Shown: positions 1-6,146 of the stretch, one piece after another
Layout: each line of letters starts with the position of its first letter
Position numbering within the stretch: the first letter of the stretch is position 1
Source: Acidobacteriota bacterium
GTDB taxonomy: Bacteria; Acidobacteriota; UBA6911
DNA: 7,747 nucleotides
Reading direction: 5' to 3'
Assembly: GCA_023265215.1 (NCBI GenBank)
Contig: JAHFUH010000250.1
Span: 1-7,747 of the forward strand
Made by a program: the position numbers and the translations under genes
Notes under the pieces: model-generated
The model's database searches: none
Told to the model about the DNA's origin: nothing
Seen by the model: the letters and a program-made list of their open reading frames with translations, nothing else

Positions 1-665
1 TTCACCAGGGTCTCAAAATCGCCTGCCTGTTCATCCCGCCAGTTGAATAGCCCCTTCCGGGATAGATTCCAGGTGGCTCCGTAGAAAAAATGAATCAGGT
101 GGGTGACTGAATGCAGTTGAGCAATAGCGAGGAGTTCGGGAGCCTTCTGATGGTAATACCGAATATCGTCGAACGCCTCGGAGATGCCTTCGGTATGCGT
201 GGCAGCTTTGGTTTCGGTGACAATGACCGGAATTCCGTTTATAAAAAAAGTGATATCAGTACGGATATCGGGTGGCGTTCCGTTACTGAATGTAAACTCA
301 TCGGTGACATGGAACTGGTTATTTCTGACGTTTGCCGGATCAAGCAGCCGGATATTCCGTTCCTGCCGTTCCGCTTCCACGAAAACCGTCTTGAGCCCTT
401 TGAGATATTCCCATGCAGTAAGATTGCCCTCAACATTCGGTCTCACTCTCACCAATTTTTTGGCAACGTCCTCGGCGCGTTGCTGGTCAACCGTCGCCGG
501 ATTCAATCGCTGAAGCTGGTCGATCAAAACAGAATCAAGAACCGGGCTTGCAATTCCGCGCCGCAGATTAAGAGCCTCGTCGGGGGATAAATACGTCCAG
601 CCGGCCTCAACTGCATATCGAATGAACGGGCGTTGGACGGCGGTGGATTCAGTCCCTAGCGGCAT
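1..665 (-). CDS. hsdR: Type I restriction enzyme R subunit, N-terminal part (truncated by window edge)
   Basis: HsdR is the ATP-dependent translocase and endonuclease subunit of type I restriction-modification complexes. Only the first 221 residues are inside the window and the gene continues past base 1. I translated the minus strand by hand. The N-terminal nuclease domain (HSDR_N type) is clear: D133 and D137 precede the ITFFINGIPVIVTETKAA segment, giving the PD-(D/E)xK arrangement D137...E151-x-K153, followed by EAFDDIRYY near residues 163-171. The 14-residue D-to-E spacing matches what I recall for EcoR124I HsdR. The start at 663-665 is chosen because AGGAG lies 7 nt upstream on the minus strand. 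The helicase motor domains are not visible, so intactness of the whole gene cannot be judged. It lies 156 bp downstream of the DUF3800 gene and may have its own promoter. Confidence 0.95.
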   Translation of the reverse strand, partial: MPLGTESTAVQRPFIRYAVEAGWTYLSPDEALNLRRGIASPVLDSVLIDQLQRLNPATVDQQRAEDVAKKLVRVRPNVEGNLTAWEYLKGLKTVFVEAERQERNIRLLDPANVRNNQFHVTDEFTFSNGTPPDIRTDITFFINGIPVIVTETKAATHTEGISEAFDDIRYYHQKAPELLAIAQLHSVTHLIHFFYGATWNLSRKGLFNWRDEQAGDFETLV

Positions 666-681
666 CGAGAATCTCCTCTCG
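666..681 (-). promoter_or_regulatory. hsdR ribosome binding site inside a small hairpin
   Basis: Directly before the hsdR ATG, the mRNA reads CGAGA-GGAGAT-TCTCG. The two 5-nt arms are perfectly complementary and the six-base loop holds the Shine-Dalgarno core GGAG. The SD supports the start at 665. Whether the short stem affects translation is inference. Confidence 0.45.
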
Positions 682-720
682 CGGCACCGCCGTCAATAGC
701 TTGCACATTTCGGAATTGTT

Positions 721-748
721 TTGAAAAAATATTACAGATGGTTATAAT
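721..748 (+). promoter_or_regulatory. Sigma70-like promoter of the candidate small RNA
   Basis: A -35-like TTGAAA at 721-726 is separated by 16 nt from a consensus -10 TATAAT at 743-748. The expected transcription start is about 754-756, which is where the first RNA hairpin begins. It points away from hsdR and towards the 3' end of the DUF3800 gene. Confidence 0.55.
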
Positions 749-756
749 GTACTCAA
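729..756 (-). promoter_or_regulatory. hsdR: Possible hsdR promoter overlapping the small-RNA promoter
   Basis: On the minus strand, TTGAGT (756-751) and TAATAT (734-729) are separated by 16 nt. Transcription would start near 722 and leave a leader of about 57 nt before the hsdR ATG. The match is weaker than that of the opposing plus-strand promoter, which occupies the same bases. A separate promoter for hsdR is common in type I systems. Confidence 0.35.
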
Positions 757-822
757 TCCAGGTTACTGGAGTTGGATCGCCCGCATGGGCGAGCGTGAGG
801 AAGCCCCGAAAAGGGGCTTTTT
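754..822 (+). ncRNA. Candidate three-hairpin small RNA of about 68 nt
   Basis: Three perfect or near-perfect stem-loops follow each other between a sigma70-like promoter and a T-run. Hairpin 1 is 754-774: CAATCCAG pairs with CTGGAGTTG, 8 bp with one bulged G771 and a GTTA loop. Hairpin 2 is 777-792: TCGCCC pairs with GGGCGA around a GCAT loop. Hairpin 3 is 801-819: AAGCCCC pairs with GGGGCTT around a GAAAA loop, followed by TTT and a second T-run. No convincing ORF lies within. I do not recognise it as a known RNA family. The reverse strand also folds but lacks the T-run, so the plus-strand reading is preferred. Its function is unknown; the DUF3800 and hsdR genes on either side suggest a link to the restriction operon. 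Confidence 0.5.
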
Positions 823-828
823 CATTTT
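801..828 (+). terminator. Intrinsic terminator at the 3' end of the candidate small RNA
   Basis: A GC-rich 7-bp stem (801-807 with 813-819), a GAAAA loop and a T-rich tail through 828 form a standard rho-independent terminator on the plus strand. It ends at the DUF3800 stop codon (822-824), so plus-strand transcripts would stop before running antisense into that gene. On the minus strand the same hairpin comes just after the DUF3800 stop but has no T-run. Confidence 0.65.
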
Positions 829-1652
829 GGAAAGAACACCTTCCCATATCCTGTAACTCTCCCATCGTATAGATGCCGGTTGTATTTGATTTCCACTATT
901 GGCATTAAGCGTTCTGCAAAAGGTCGCAATGGTTCTGATAGATGATATTCTTCTCGGATTATTGCCTGACGTACCGGATGACCCAGCAAATCGGCAAGCT
1001 GGAGCCCAGCAATATTCGCACTCTTTTTCTTTATCTTTAATTGTCCGCTGGTCAGCGCCTCTTGAAAGTTTTCCGCGCCGGTAACCCATACCCCCTGTGA
1101 AAAGACACGCGCGTAGGAGTCGCTCAAAAGCCGGTCTTCACGGCCTCCTCGGCTCTCAGCCAGGACATCACCGCGGCGATTGATGTGATTCAGAAAACCG
1201 CAATATCGTTGCAGCATGAATCCCATCGCAAGGTGATAAGGATGCGCCGCACCCTCACAATGCTTTTGTCGGAGAGTTAGCTTGTCGATGACAACCGCAA
1301 CAACGCGGAATTGAGCTTCACGGACAATTTGCAGCAAGGCATCATCGAATGCCGTAGCTTTACTCGAATCTTGAAGGTGCGTGAAATAGCCGCGCCGATT
1401 TATTATGTCTTCACGATGCAGGATTGGCGGCTCATCCGGATGGTGAGGGATGTGTTCCTTCTTAAACTTTTCAAGCTGATCGTGGAAGGCAAGGTAGTCA
1501 GGATTACGGAACCAGCATCCGAGGAGGCAGAGATATCGATGGCTCGGGTCATCGAGCTTATTGAAAACATGATCGCCGGACTCGTCGAGATAGAGGCGGT
1601 ATCGCTGATCGAATGTAACCGGGCGGCCTGACGATTGTGTTGATTCGCTCAT
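822..1652 (-). CDS. DUF3800-family protein, predicted RNase H-fold nuclease, inside the hsd operon
   Basis: A 276-residue protein with the hallmarks of DUF3800. It has an N-terminal LDESGD (22-27), an HRED segment (79-82) and a central HPYHLAMGFMLQRY helix (137-150). It also has ESRGGREDRLL (166-176) and a C-terminal ANIAGLQLADLLGHP (212-226) with D221. The family is thought to have an RNase H-like fold, with the acidic residues D23, E24 and D221 as likely metal ligands; activity is inferred, not shown. Its ATG overlaps the hsdS stop in an ATGA (1649-1652), so it is translationally coupled to hsdS and probably co-made with the restriction enzyme. DUF3800 genes recur near phage-defence genes. 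The family call is firm; the role here (nuclease, RNA processing or restriction accessory) is open. Confidence 0.85.
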   Translation of the reverse strand: MSESTQSSGRPVTFDQRYRLYLDESGDHVFNKLDDPSHRYLCLLGCWFRNPDYLAFHDQLEKFKKEHIPHHPDEPPILHREDIINRRGYFTHLQDSSKATAFDDALLQIVREAQFRVVAVVIDKLTLRQKHCEGAAHPYHLAMGFMLQRYCGFLNHINRRGDVLAESRGGREDRLLSDSYARVFSQGVWVTGAENFQEALTSGQLKIKKKSANIAGLQLADLLGHPVRQAIIREEYHLSEPLRPFAERLMPIVEIKYNRHLYDGRVTGYGKVFFPK

Positions 1653-2935
1653 TTTGCGCTTCCCGCTGCAAATTCCGGCAGTCGAATTAAGCCAGTCATA
1701 AGACCGTGAAGCAGCGATTTGAATAGGCCATCGAGCGCAGATTGTTTTCTTTCTTCAACCGTTTGCTTATTTTCCAGCGCAGATAGAAATTCGACAATCC
1801 TGCATTGCTCGGCAGATGGAGGGACAGGAAAACAAAGAGACTTGAGATAGCTGCAAGTAAGCGCTCCTTTCGTACTTCCGCCTGATCGGCTTACTGATTG
1901 GAGTTCGTCATATCGAGAGCGAAGATAAGCGAGGACATACTCGGGTAAAAGATGACTGGTACTGAATTTAATATATGCAAGGTGCTGACTGACACAGGCA
2001 TCAATCTTTAAGGATGCAGCGTTCCCAAGCGTCTTTCCTTGCCCCGTTATGGCAATGACCAAACTCTCTTTGGGAACCAAAGGAAGATGGCACTCTTTTC
2101 GAGCTATTTCAGTAACAAATTCGTCGGCGGCATTGATAGTCCTATCATGAACCTTGGCACTTGTTAGCCATGGGATTGTACCTCCTTCCCAGTAGCGAGT
2201 ATCTGAACGCTTTGGAGTAGAGCCGTTGCCAACTGAGGACTCATCCCCCAAAAGCGCGATTCGCCAATGGTCTGGTAGGTTTCCTATTTCCGTTTTATTA
2301 ATGGTCACACTGTCCGCCTTATAGAAAGGCACTGGGCCATAGGAAAACAAATAATGCATGAGGCTCTGCTTGAGTTGGCGCGTAGCGCCAATGATCTTTT
2401 CGGTAGCCTCTTTTGCCCGTTGCACTGTACGGAGGGCGTGGGCTATGGCTTGTTGTTCTGCGAGTGGCGGCAAAGAAATTCGGGTTGCGAGAAACGTCTT
2501 ACGCGTCACATGTTTCATTGTGGAACCGCGAGCATTTTCTCTGATCCGACTCATCTGATGACGGAGAGAATAGAATAGAAAATCCTTGTCCACTTCTTGA
2601 ACGAGATTTGCTACCTTGAAGATATGTTGATTAAGCCATGCATTTGGACCAATCCAAATAAACGCATCAAGACTTGCCGACCAGGAAATAAGCAGATCAC
2701 CAGATTGAACACGATACCGCTCATCAACCACTCCATCGAAGTAGTTATAAAATTTTGATGTCCCAGTTAGGTTCTGTATTCTTATAATAGGATCGCCGGT
2801 ATCACCCCATTGATTTGCGTTAAACCCGTAACCATTAATGAAATCTCCAATCGCCTCCAGGCTTGCATGTGCCCACTCTTGGGGAAGGTCAAAACCGATA
2901 GGAATACCCTGCAATTTATTCTTGGTTTTAGCCAT
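1649..2935 (-). CDS. hsdS: Type I restriction-modification specificity subunit S
   Basis: HsdS recognises the bipartite DNA target and joins the M and R subunits. This 428-residue protein has the usual two-repeat layout: target recognition domain 1 at about 20-157, a central conserved helical spacer at about 158-200 starting PPLAEQQAI, target recognition domain 2 at about 222-370, and a C-terminal conserved region at about 371-418 starting PPSAEQCRI. The two PPxAEQ segments mark the internal duplication. Length is normal, so both half-sites should be recognised; the target sequence cannot be read from the protein. The ATG at 2935 overlaps the hsdM end by 8 nt (ATGGCTAA). It is preceded by AAGGA (2944-2948) at 8-nt spacing, which supports the start. 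Confidence 0.95.
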   Translation of the reverse strand: MAKTKNKLQGIPIGFDLPQEWAHASLEAIGDFINGYGFNANQWGDTGDPIIRIQNLTGTSKFYNYFDGVVDERYRVQSGDLLISWSASLDAFIWIGPNAWLNQHIFKVANLVQEVDKDFLFYSLRHQMSRIRENARGSTMKHVTRKTFLATRISLPPLAEQQAIAHALRTVQRAKEATEKIIGATRQLKQSLMHYLFSYGPVPFYKADSVTINKTEIGNLPDHWRIALLGDESSVGNGSTPKRSDTRYWEGGTIPWLTSAKVHDRTINAADEFVTEIARKECHLPLVPKESLVIAITGQGKTLGNAASLKIDACVSQHLAYIKFSTSHLLPEYVLAYLRSRYDELQSVSRSGGSTKGALTCSYLKSLCFPVPPSAEQCRIVEFLSALENKQTVEERKQSALDGLFKSLLHGLMTGLIRLPEFAAGSAK

Positions 2936-4538
2936 TACGCCATTCCTTGAATCCCAGTTTTGCTATAACTTCGTCCAATTCCTTATCAGCGTTGGCTCCC
3001 TCTTCTTCAGCTTCTTGCAGGAGAATGATAGCTTCGTCAAGCGGTAAGACTTCAGTTTCGCCGCCGGTGGAAACATACCGACTTGGTGAAAGGTTGTAGT
3101 CGTTCTTCGCAACTTCAGCCTTGCTGATTACATTGGCTACTGCATCCTCAGCTTTCCAGGCTTGGTAAATTTTGGCGATTTGGCCTATGTGATTCTCTTC
3201 CAGAAAGTTTTTTGGGCGACCTTTGGAAAATAGCTTTGAGGCATTGATAAGGAGGATCTCTCCCTTCTTCCTTTTCCGCTTGTTGATTACCATCACAATG
3301 CCAGGTGCAGTCGTGTTGTAAAAAAGATTCTCGGGAAGAAGCAGGACGGCTTCCACCAAATCAGAATCAACAAATTCCCTGCGGATATCTCGTTCTTTAT
3401 TGGATCCCTGATTGCCGCTACCGCGGCTTACAGCTCCAGTATCCAGGACGACCGCCATCCTTCCGGTGTCGTCGAGCGATGCTGCCATATGCTGTACCCA
3501 TCCCCAATCGGCGCTGGATGAGGGTGGGATCCCGGCTTTGAATCGTTCGAATGTATCGTTCTCGTATGTTGAGGGGTCAAACTTCTGGTTCCACATCGGA
3601 TTGGCAGTCACTACATCGAAGCGCCGGAGGCGACCGTCACCCTCGGTAAATGCAGGTCGGTGCATTGTATCGCCAAGCGCGATCTCGGCCTCCATGTCGT
3701 GCAGGAATGCATTCATGCGCGACATGGCGAACGTAGAGGAATTGATCTCCTGGCCAAAGAGGCGGAGCGGGCTCGCGTTGGAAGGCAACTGGAGCCGACC
3801 ATTCGTCTTCTTGCCCTTCGTTTCCAGTAATCGCAGATGACATTTAATCAGCAATCCGCCCGAACCGCAGCATGGGTCACAAACCGTTTCTCCCGGCTTG
3901 GGATCAAGAATGCGGGCCATGACGACAGCAACCTCTCGGGGAGTATAGAATTCGCCGGCGCTTTGTCCCTGGCCTTCAGCGAATTTCCGCAATAGATATT
4001 CGTAAGCCCGCCCGAGAATGTCGGGCTCCACATCATCAAGGCCCATCCGATAATCTGAATTGTTGAGAACCTGAACCAGCGATGAAAGGCGTCCATCGTC
4101 GACAATCCGCTGACCTGCAGCGGTGGCGTTAAAATCGGTAACGTCGATAACACCCGACAACCTCGGATTTTCTCGGGAAATAGCGCGTACCGCATCCGTA
4201 AGATGCTCTCCCAGGCCGGTTGTCTTCTGCGCAATCGTTGCCCAGCGGGCTTTGACAGGAACGTAGAACCGGACGAGCTTATGATCTTGATCCGCCAGCT
4301 TGGCGGCGGTTTTCTCATTGCCGAATTCTTTGGCAAGATGAGCGATCTCATCATCGAAAACATCGGACAGCCGCTTCAGGAAAATCAAAGGCAGGATATA
4401 ATCCTTGAACTTCGGCGCATCCAGCGGTCCCCGGATTATACAGGCGGCTTCCCATAACCAGCTTTCCAGTGCCGCTACGTCAAGGTGCTTTCCATCTTTG
4501 TCAGATTGCTTAGGATCTTTCTGCTTGTTATTTGCCAT
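2928..4538 (-). CDS. hsdM: Type I restriction-modification DNA adenine methyltransferase subunit M
   Basis: HsdM transfers a methyl group from S-adenosylmethionine to adenine N6 and, with HsdS, protects host DNA. The 536-residue protein has an HsdM N-terminal helical domain (about 22-185, including WLWEAACIIRG and ILPLIFLKRLSDVFDDE). GEFYTPREV follows at 195-203, the SAM-binding motif I DPCCGSGG at 221-228 and FGQE at 261-264. The catalytic motif IV reads NPMW (313-316) instead of the common NPPF/Y. I believe NPMW occurs in a subset of HsdM proteins, so this is probably an active variant. The start at 4538 has AGGAAG (complement of 4548-4553) at 9-nt spacing. It is the first gene of the operon, followed by hsdS with an 8-nt overlap. 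Confidence 0.96.
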   Translation of the reverse strand: MANNKQKDPKQSDKDGKHLDVAALESWLWEAACIIRGPLDAPKFKDYILPLIFLKRLSDVFDDEIAHLAKEFGNEKTAAKLADQDHKLVRFYVPVKARWATIAQKTTGLGEHLTDAVRAISRENPRLSGVIDVTDFNATAAGQRIVDDGRLSSLVQVLNNSDYRMGLDDVEPDILGRAYEYLLRKFAEGQGQSAGEFYTPREVAVVMARILDPKPGETVCDPCCGSGGLLIKCHLRLLETKGKKTNGRLQLPSNASPLRLFGQEINSSTFAMSRMNAFLHDMEAEIALGDTMHRPAFTEGDGRLRRFDVVTANPMWNQKFDPSTYENDTFERFKAGIPPSSSADWGWVQHMAASLDDTGRMAVVLDTGAVSRGSGNQGSNKERDIRREFVDSDLVEAVLLLPENLFYNTTAPGIVMVINKRKRKKGEILLINASKLFSKGRPKNFLEENHIGQIAKIYQAWKAEDAVANVISKAEVAKNDYNLSPSRYVSTGGETEVLPLDEAIILLQEAEEEGANADKELDEVIAKLGFKEWRNG

Positions 4539-4851
4539 CGAGTATTACTTCCTGAGCTGCATCGACCTGCGGCGGCCAGCGAATTCGCTCCGATAAATAG
4601 GCGGGGTGCCACATGGAGATCCTTCAAGATCGCAAACGGAATCCCATATCCTTGCGCCGAATGAATATTTTCTCAATCAATGAGATTTGAATATATTACA
4701 GAGTCTCTTGAATATCGACTGCTTTGACGGACAGATCATTCTTTATTAACTCCGGATTGTTTGGGCGGAATGCTGTTTTTTCCTGTACCGGTACAGGAGT
4801 TATGCAGCCGAAGGATAGCAGTCTCTACTGCAGCAACTCGGTTTTATAGGT
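4539..4851. other. 313-bp intergenic region upstream of hsdM
   Basis: I see no supportable gene here; the longest readings are about 20-25 codons without a Shine-Dalgarno site. The region should hold the hsd operon promoter, but I found no clear -35/-10 pair. It contains an inverted repeat TCTCA-N5-TGAGA (4671-4685), GAATAT at 4663, 4689 and 4710 (the last two inside TTGAATAT repeats 21 bp apart), one AGTCTCT (4702-4708), the 18-bp palindrome at 4781-4798, and a hairpin-forming GCAGT-CTCT-ACTGC (4818-4831). It is more AT-rich around 4655-4765 than the flanking genes, typical of a control region. Confidence 0.6.
4781..4798. repeat. Perfect 18-bp palindrome, left copy of a shared 16-bp site
   Basis: TCCTGTACCGGTACAGGA is its own reverse complement. 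Sixteen bases (4783-4798) recur exactly at 7204-7219. It lies 53 bp past the regulator stop codon and about 240 bp upstream of hsdM. It may be an operator for a dimeric repressor or one end of a mobile cassette. Confidence 0.85.
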
Positions 4852-5199
4852 TTAAACTGGCGTTGCTTTCTTCCATTCGTCAAAGGCTTTTACAATATCC
4901 GAAAGCAGCTTGAGTTCACTCTGGTCCCTTTTCTGAAGGGAGGAAATCAGCTCAGCCTTTAGGGCATCGCGCCGGGAATGGGTGCTTTTCTGATAATCAA
5001 AGAATTGTGAGAGTGACAGGCCGAAGGCGGATGCAATATGAGCGAGGTTTTCAAAAGCGACATTCCGTTCGCCGCGCTCAATTCCTCCAACATAGGTAGG
5101 GTGGAGGTCAGCAATCTCGCCAAGTTTCTCTTGGGACCAGCCTCGCATTTTCCGAAGTTCGCGGATTCTCCTTCCCAGTTCAATACGTATCTTCTGCAT
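4852..5199 (-). CDS. XRE-family helix-turn-helix transcriptional regulator
   Basis: From the ATG at 5199 this is a 115-residue protein. Residues about 7-67 form a Cro/CI-type HTH domain, with the two DNA-contacting helices in SQEKLGEIADLHPTYVGGIERGER (22-45; written here only to place key residues S22, Q23, E41 and R42). A charged helical C-terminal tail follows (77-111). Small XRE proteins often act as controllers of restriction-modification operons, but controller proteins are usually nearer 80 residues, so this one has an extension. I prefer ATG 5199 over the in-frame GTG at 5241 because GGAGG stands 5 nt upstream of the ATG. It is divergent from the J-domain operon and upstream of hsdM on the same strand. 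It could regulate either unit and itself; that is inference. Confidence 0.88.
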   Translation of the reverse strand: MQKIRIELGRRIRELRKMRGWSQEKLGEIADLHPTYVGGIERGERNVAFENLAHIASAFGLSLSQFFDYQKSTHSRRDALKAELISSLQKRDQSELKLLSDIVKAFDEWKKATPV

Positions 5200-5216
5200 C
5201 GCAGCCTCCGATGCAG
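5194..5216 (-). promoter_or_regulatory. Regulator ribosome binding site and start codon within an inverted repeat
   Basis: In the regulator mRNA, CTGCATCG and CGATGCAG are perfect 8-bp arms around GAGGCTG. The loop carries most of the Shine-Dalgarno sequence and the right arm contains the start codon ATG. The hairpin could limit translation. If the GTG start at 5241 were used, the repeat would simply be coding sequence. Confidence 0.45.
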
Positions 5217-5312
5217 TACCAATAGTCTCTATTGAAGCCACAGACCACAGACGATAAGTAGTCTAATAGGCTGTAGTTGCATTACTAAAAGTATTATTCC
5301 GGGATAGAAGCC
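5200..5312. promoter_or_regulatory. Divergent control region between the regulator and the J-domain operon
   Basis: The 113 bp between the divergent genes must hold promoters for both. Visible elements are AATAG-TCT-CTATT (5221-5233, containing AGTCTCT), a tandem repeat CACAGAC (5239-5245 and 5246-5252), AGAC-N8-GTCT (5249-5264) and a -10-like TATTAT (5292-5297) without a good -35. The short inverted repeats are plausible binding sites for the adjacent XRE protein. No promoter can be assigned with confidence. Confidence 0.45.
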
Positions 5313-6146
5313 ATGAAATCCGATCAGCAATGCAGGACTGATAAATCTCTCACTGGACTTCCTTCAAACGCCACGGCGAACAGTTGGAAAGCCCCGGAAG
5401 AGCGGGAATTGGCAGTCAAAAAGCTGGAATTAGAAAAGCTCCAGCAAGAGCTCGCCCAACATGAACTCGATTTGGCCACTCTGGAAATTGATCTTCGCAC
5501 GTTCGAAAACCACTATCTACGGACGGTCGGATCGCGCTTGGCGATGCTGGATGAACTTGAGGCAAAAATCGCGGAGCTAAAAGCTGTCCGGGATCCACAA
5601 AATGATGTTGCCCGGGAAAAGGCAAGAGCGGCCCGAAAGCAGGCTGATGAATCAGCTGAACGCTCCGCTGTACCCGGTGCAGATTCATTAACAACCGAGT
5701 TCAAACCATCTGAAGACTTGAAGCGGCTATATCGGGAAGTGGCGAAGAAGGTCCATCCTGATCTTGCCGAGGATGAGACTGAGCGGCTCCGGCGCGAACA
5801 GCTCATGACCGAGGCAAACATCGCCTTTGAAAATGGCGACACCCAGCGCCTTCGTCAAATCCTCCAGGAATGGGAAAGCAGTCCGGAATCAGTCAAAGGT
5901 GAAGGCATCGCCGCCGAGTTAATTCGGATTATCCGGAAAATGGCCCAAGTGAAAGAACGATTACGCGCTATTGAATCCCAGGTTGCGGCGCTAAAGCGTT
6001 CTGATTTATTTCGACTTAAAGAGCGCGTCGAGGAATCCAAGAGGGTAGGTGTCGATCTGCTTGGGCGAATGGCTCAGGACCTTGATCGACGAATTGCCGC
6101 AGTCCAGATTGAATTGGATGCCATCAATGGGACGAGCAAGCAATGA
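5313..6146 (+). CDS. Coiled-coil protein with central J domain (DnaJ-like)
   Basis: A 277-residue, highly charged protein. A first long coiled coil spans about 28-92 and contains YLRTVGSRLAMLDELEAKIA. A J domain lies at about 131-188, with the diagnostic HPD tripeptide at 148-150 in LYREVAKKVHPD, and a second coiled coil at about 200-275. J domains stimulate Hsp70 (DnaK) ATPase; no Gly/Phe or zinc-finger region of true DnaJ is present, so this is a J-domain co-chaperone of a specialised client, not general DnaJ. No signal peptide or membrane segment is visible, so it is probably cytoplasmic. It opens the plus-strand operon and overlaps the next gene by ATGA. The Shine-Dalgarno site is weak (GGGA about 9 nt upstream). 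The J-domain call is firm; its partner is unknown. Confidence 0.88.
   Translation: MKSDQQCRTDKSLTGLPSNATANSWKAPEERELAVKKLELEKLQQELAQHELDLATLEIDLRTFENHYLRTVGSRLAMLDELEAKIAELKAVRDPQNDVAREKARAARKQADESAERSAVPGADSLTTEFKPSEDLKRLYREVAKKVHPDLAEDETERLRREQLMTEANIAFENGDTQRLRQILQEWESSPESVKGEGIAAELIRIIRKMAQVKERLRAIESQVAALKRSDLFRLKERVEESKRVGVDLLGRMAQDLDRRIAAVQIELDAINGTSKQ

Noticed and set aside
111..590. 159-codon plus-strand ORF near the left edge
   Set aside because: It lies antisense to a clear hsdR nuclease domain that reads through on the minus strand; its protein has no recognisable features.
754..822. tRNA, tmRNA or CRISPR repeat in the hairpin block
   Set aside because: No cloverleaf, no TTCGA arm and no repeated unit; the three stems differ from each other.
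656..1089. Minus-strand ORFs overlapping the 3' end of the DUF3800 gene and the hsdR gap
   Set aside because: They are other frames of the DUF3800 gene and of the structured RNA region; no ribosome site.
1311..1631. 106-codon plus-strand ORF
   Set aside because: Antisense shadow of the DUF3800 gene, whose family motifs are conserved in the other reading.
3412..4363. Long plus- and minus-strand ORFs inside hsdM
   Set aside because: Off-frame readings of a well-conserved methyltransferase.
4781..4798. Palindrome as an intrinsic terminator for the regulator gene
   Set aside because: On the minus strand it is followed by a run of A, not T, and it has almost no loop; the second copy at 7204 also lacks a T-run.
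5416..5842. Ser-rich minus-strand ORFs opposite the J-domain gene
   Set aside because: The Ser-rich content arises from the antisense of charged codons; the plus-strand J domain with HPD is clearly the real gene.
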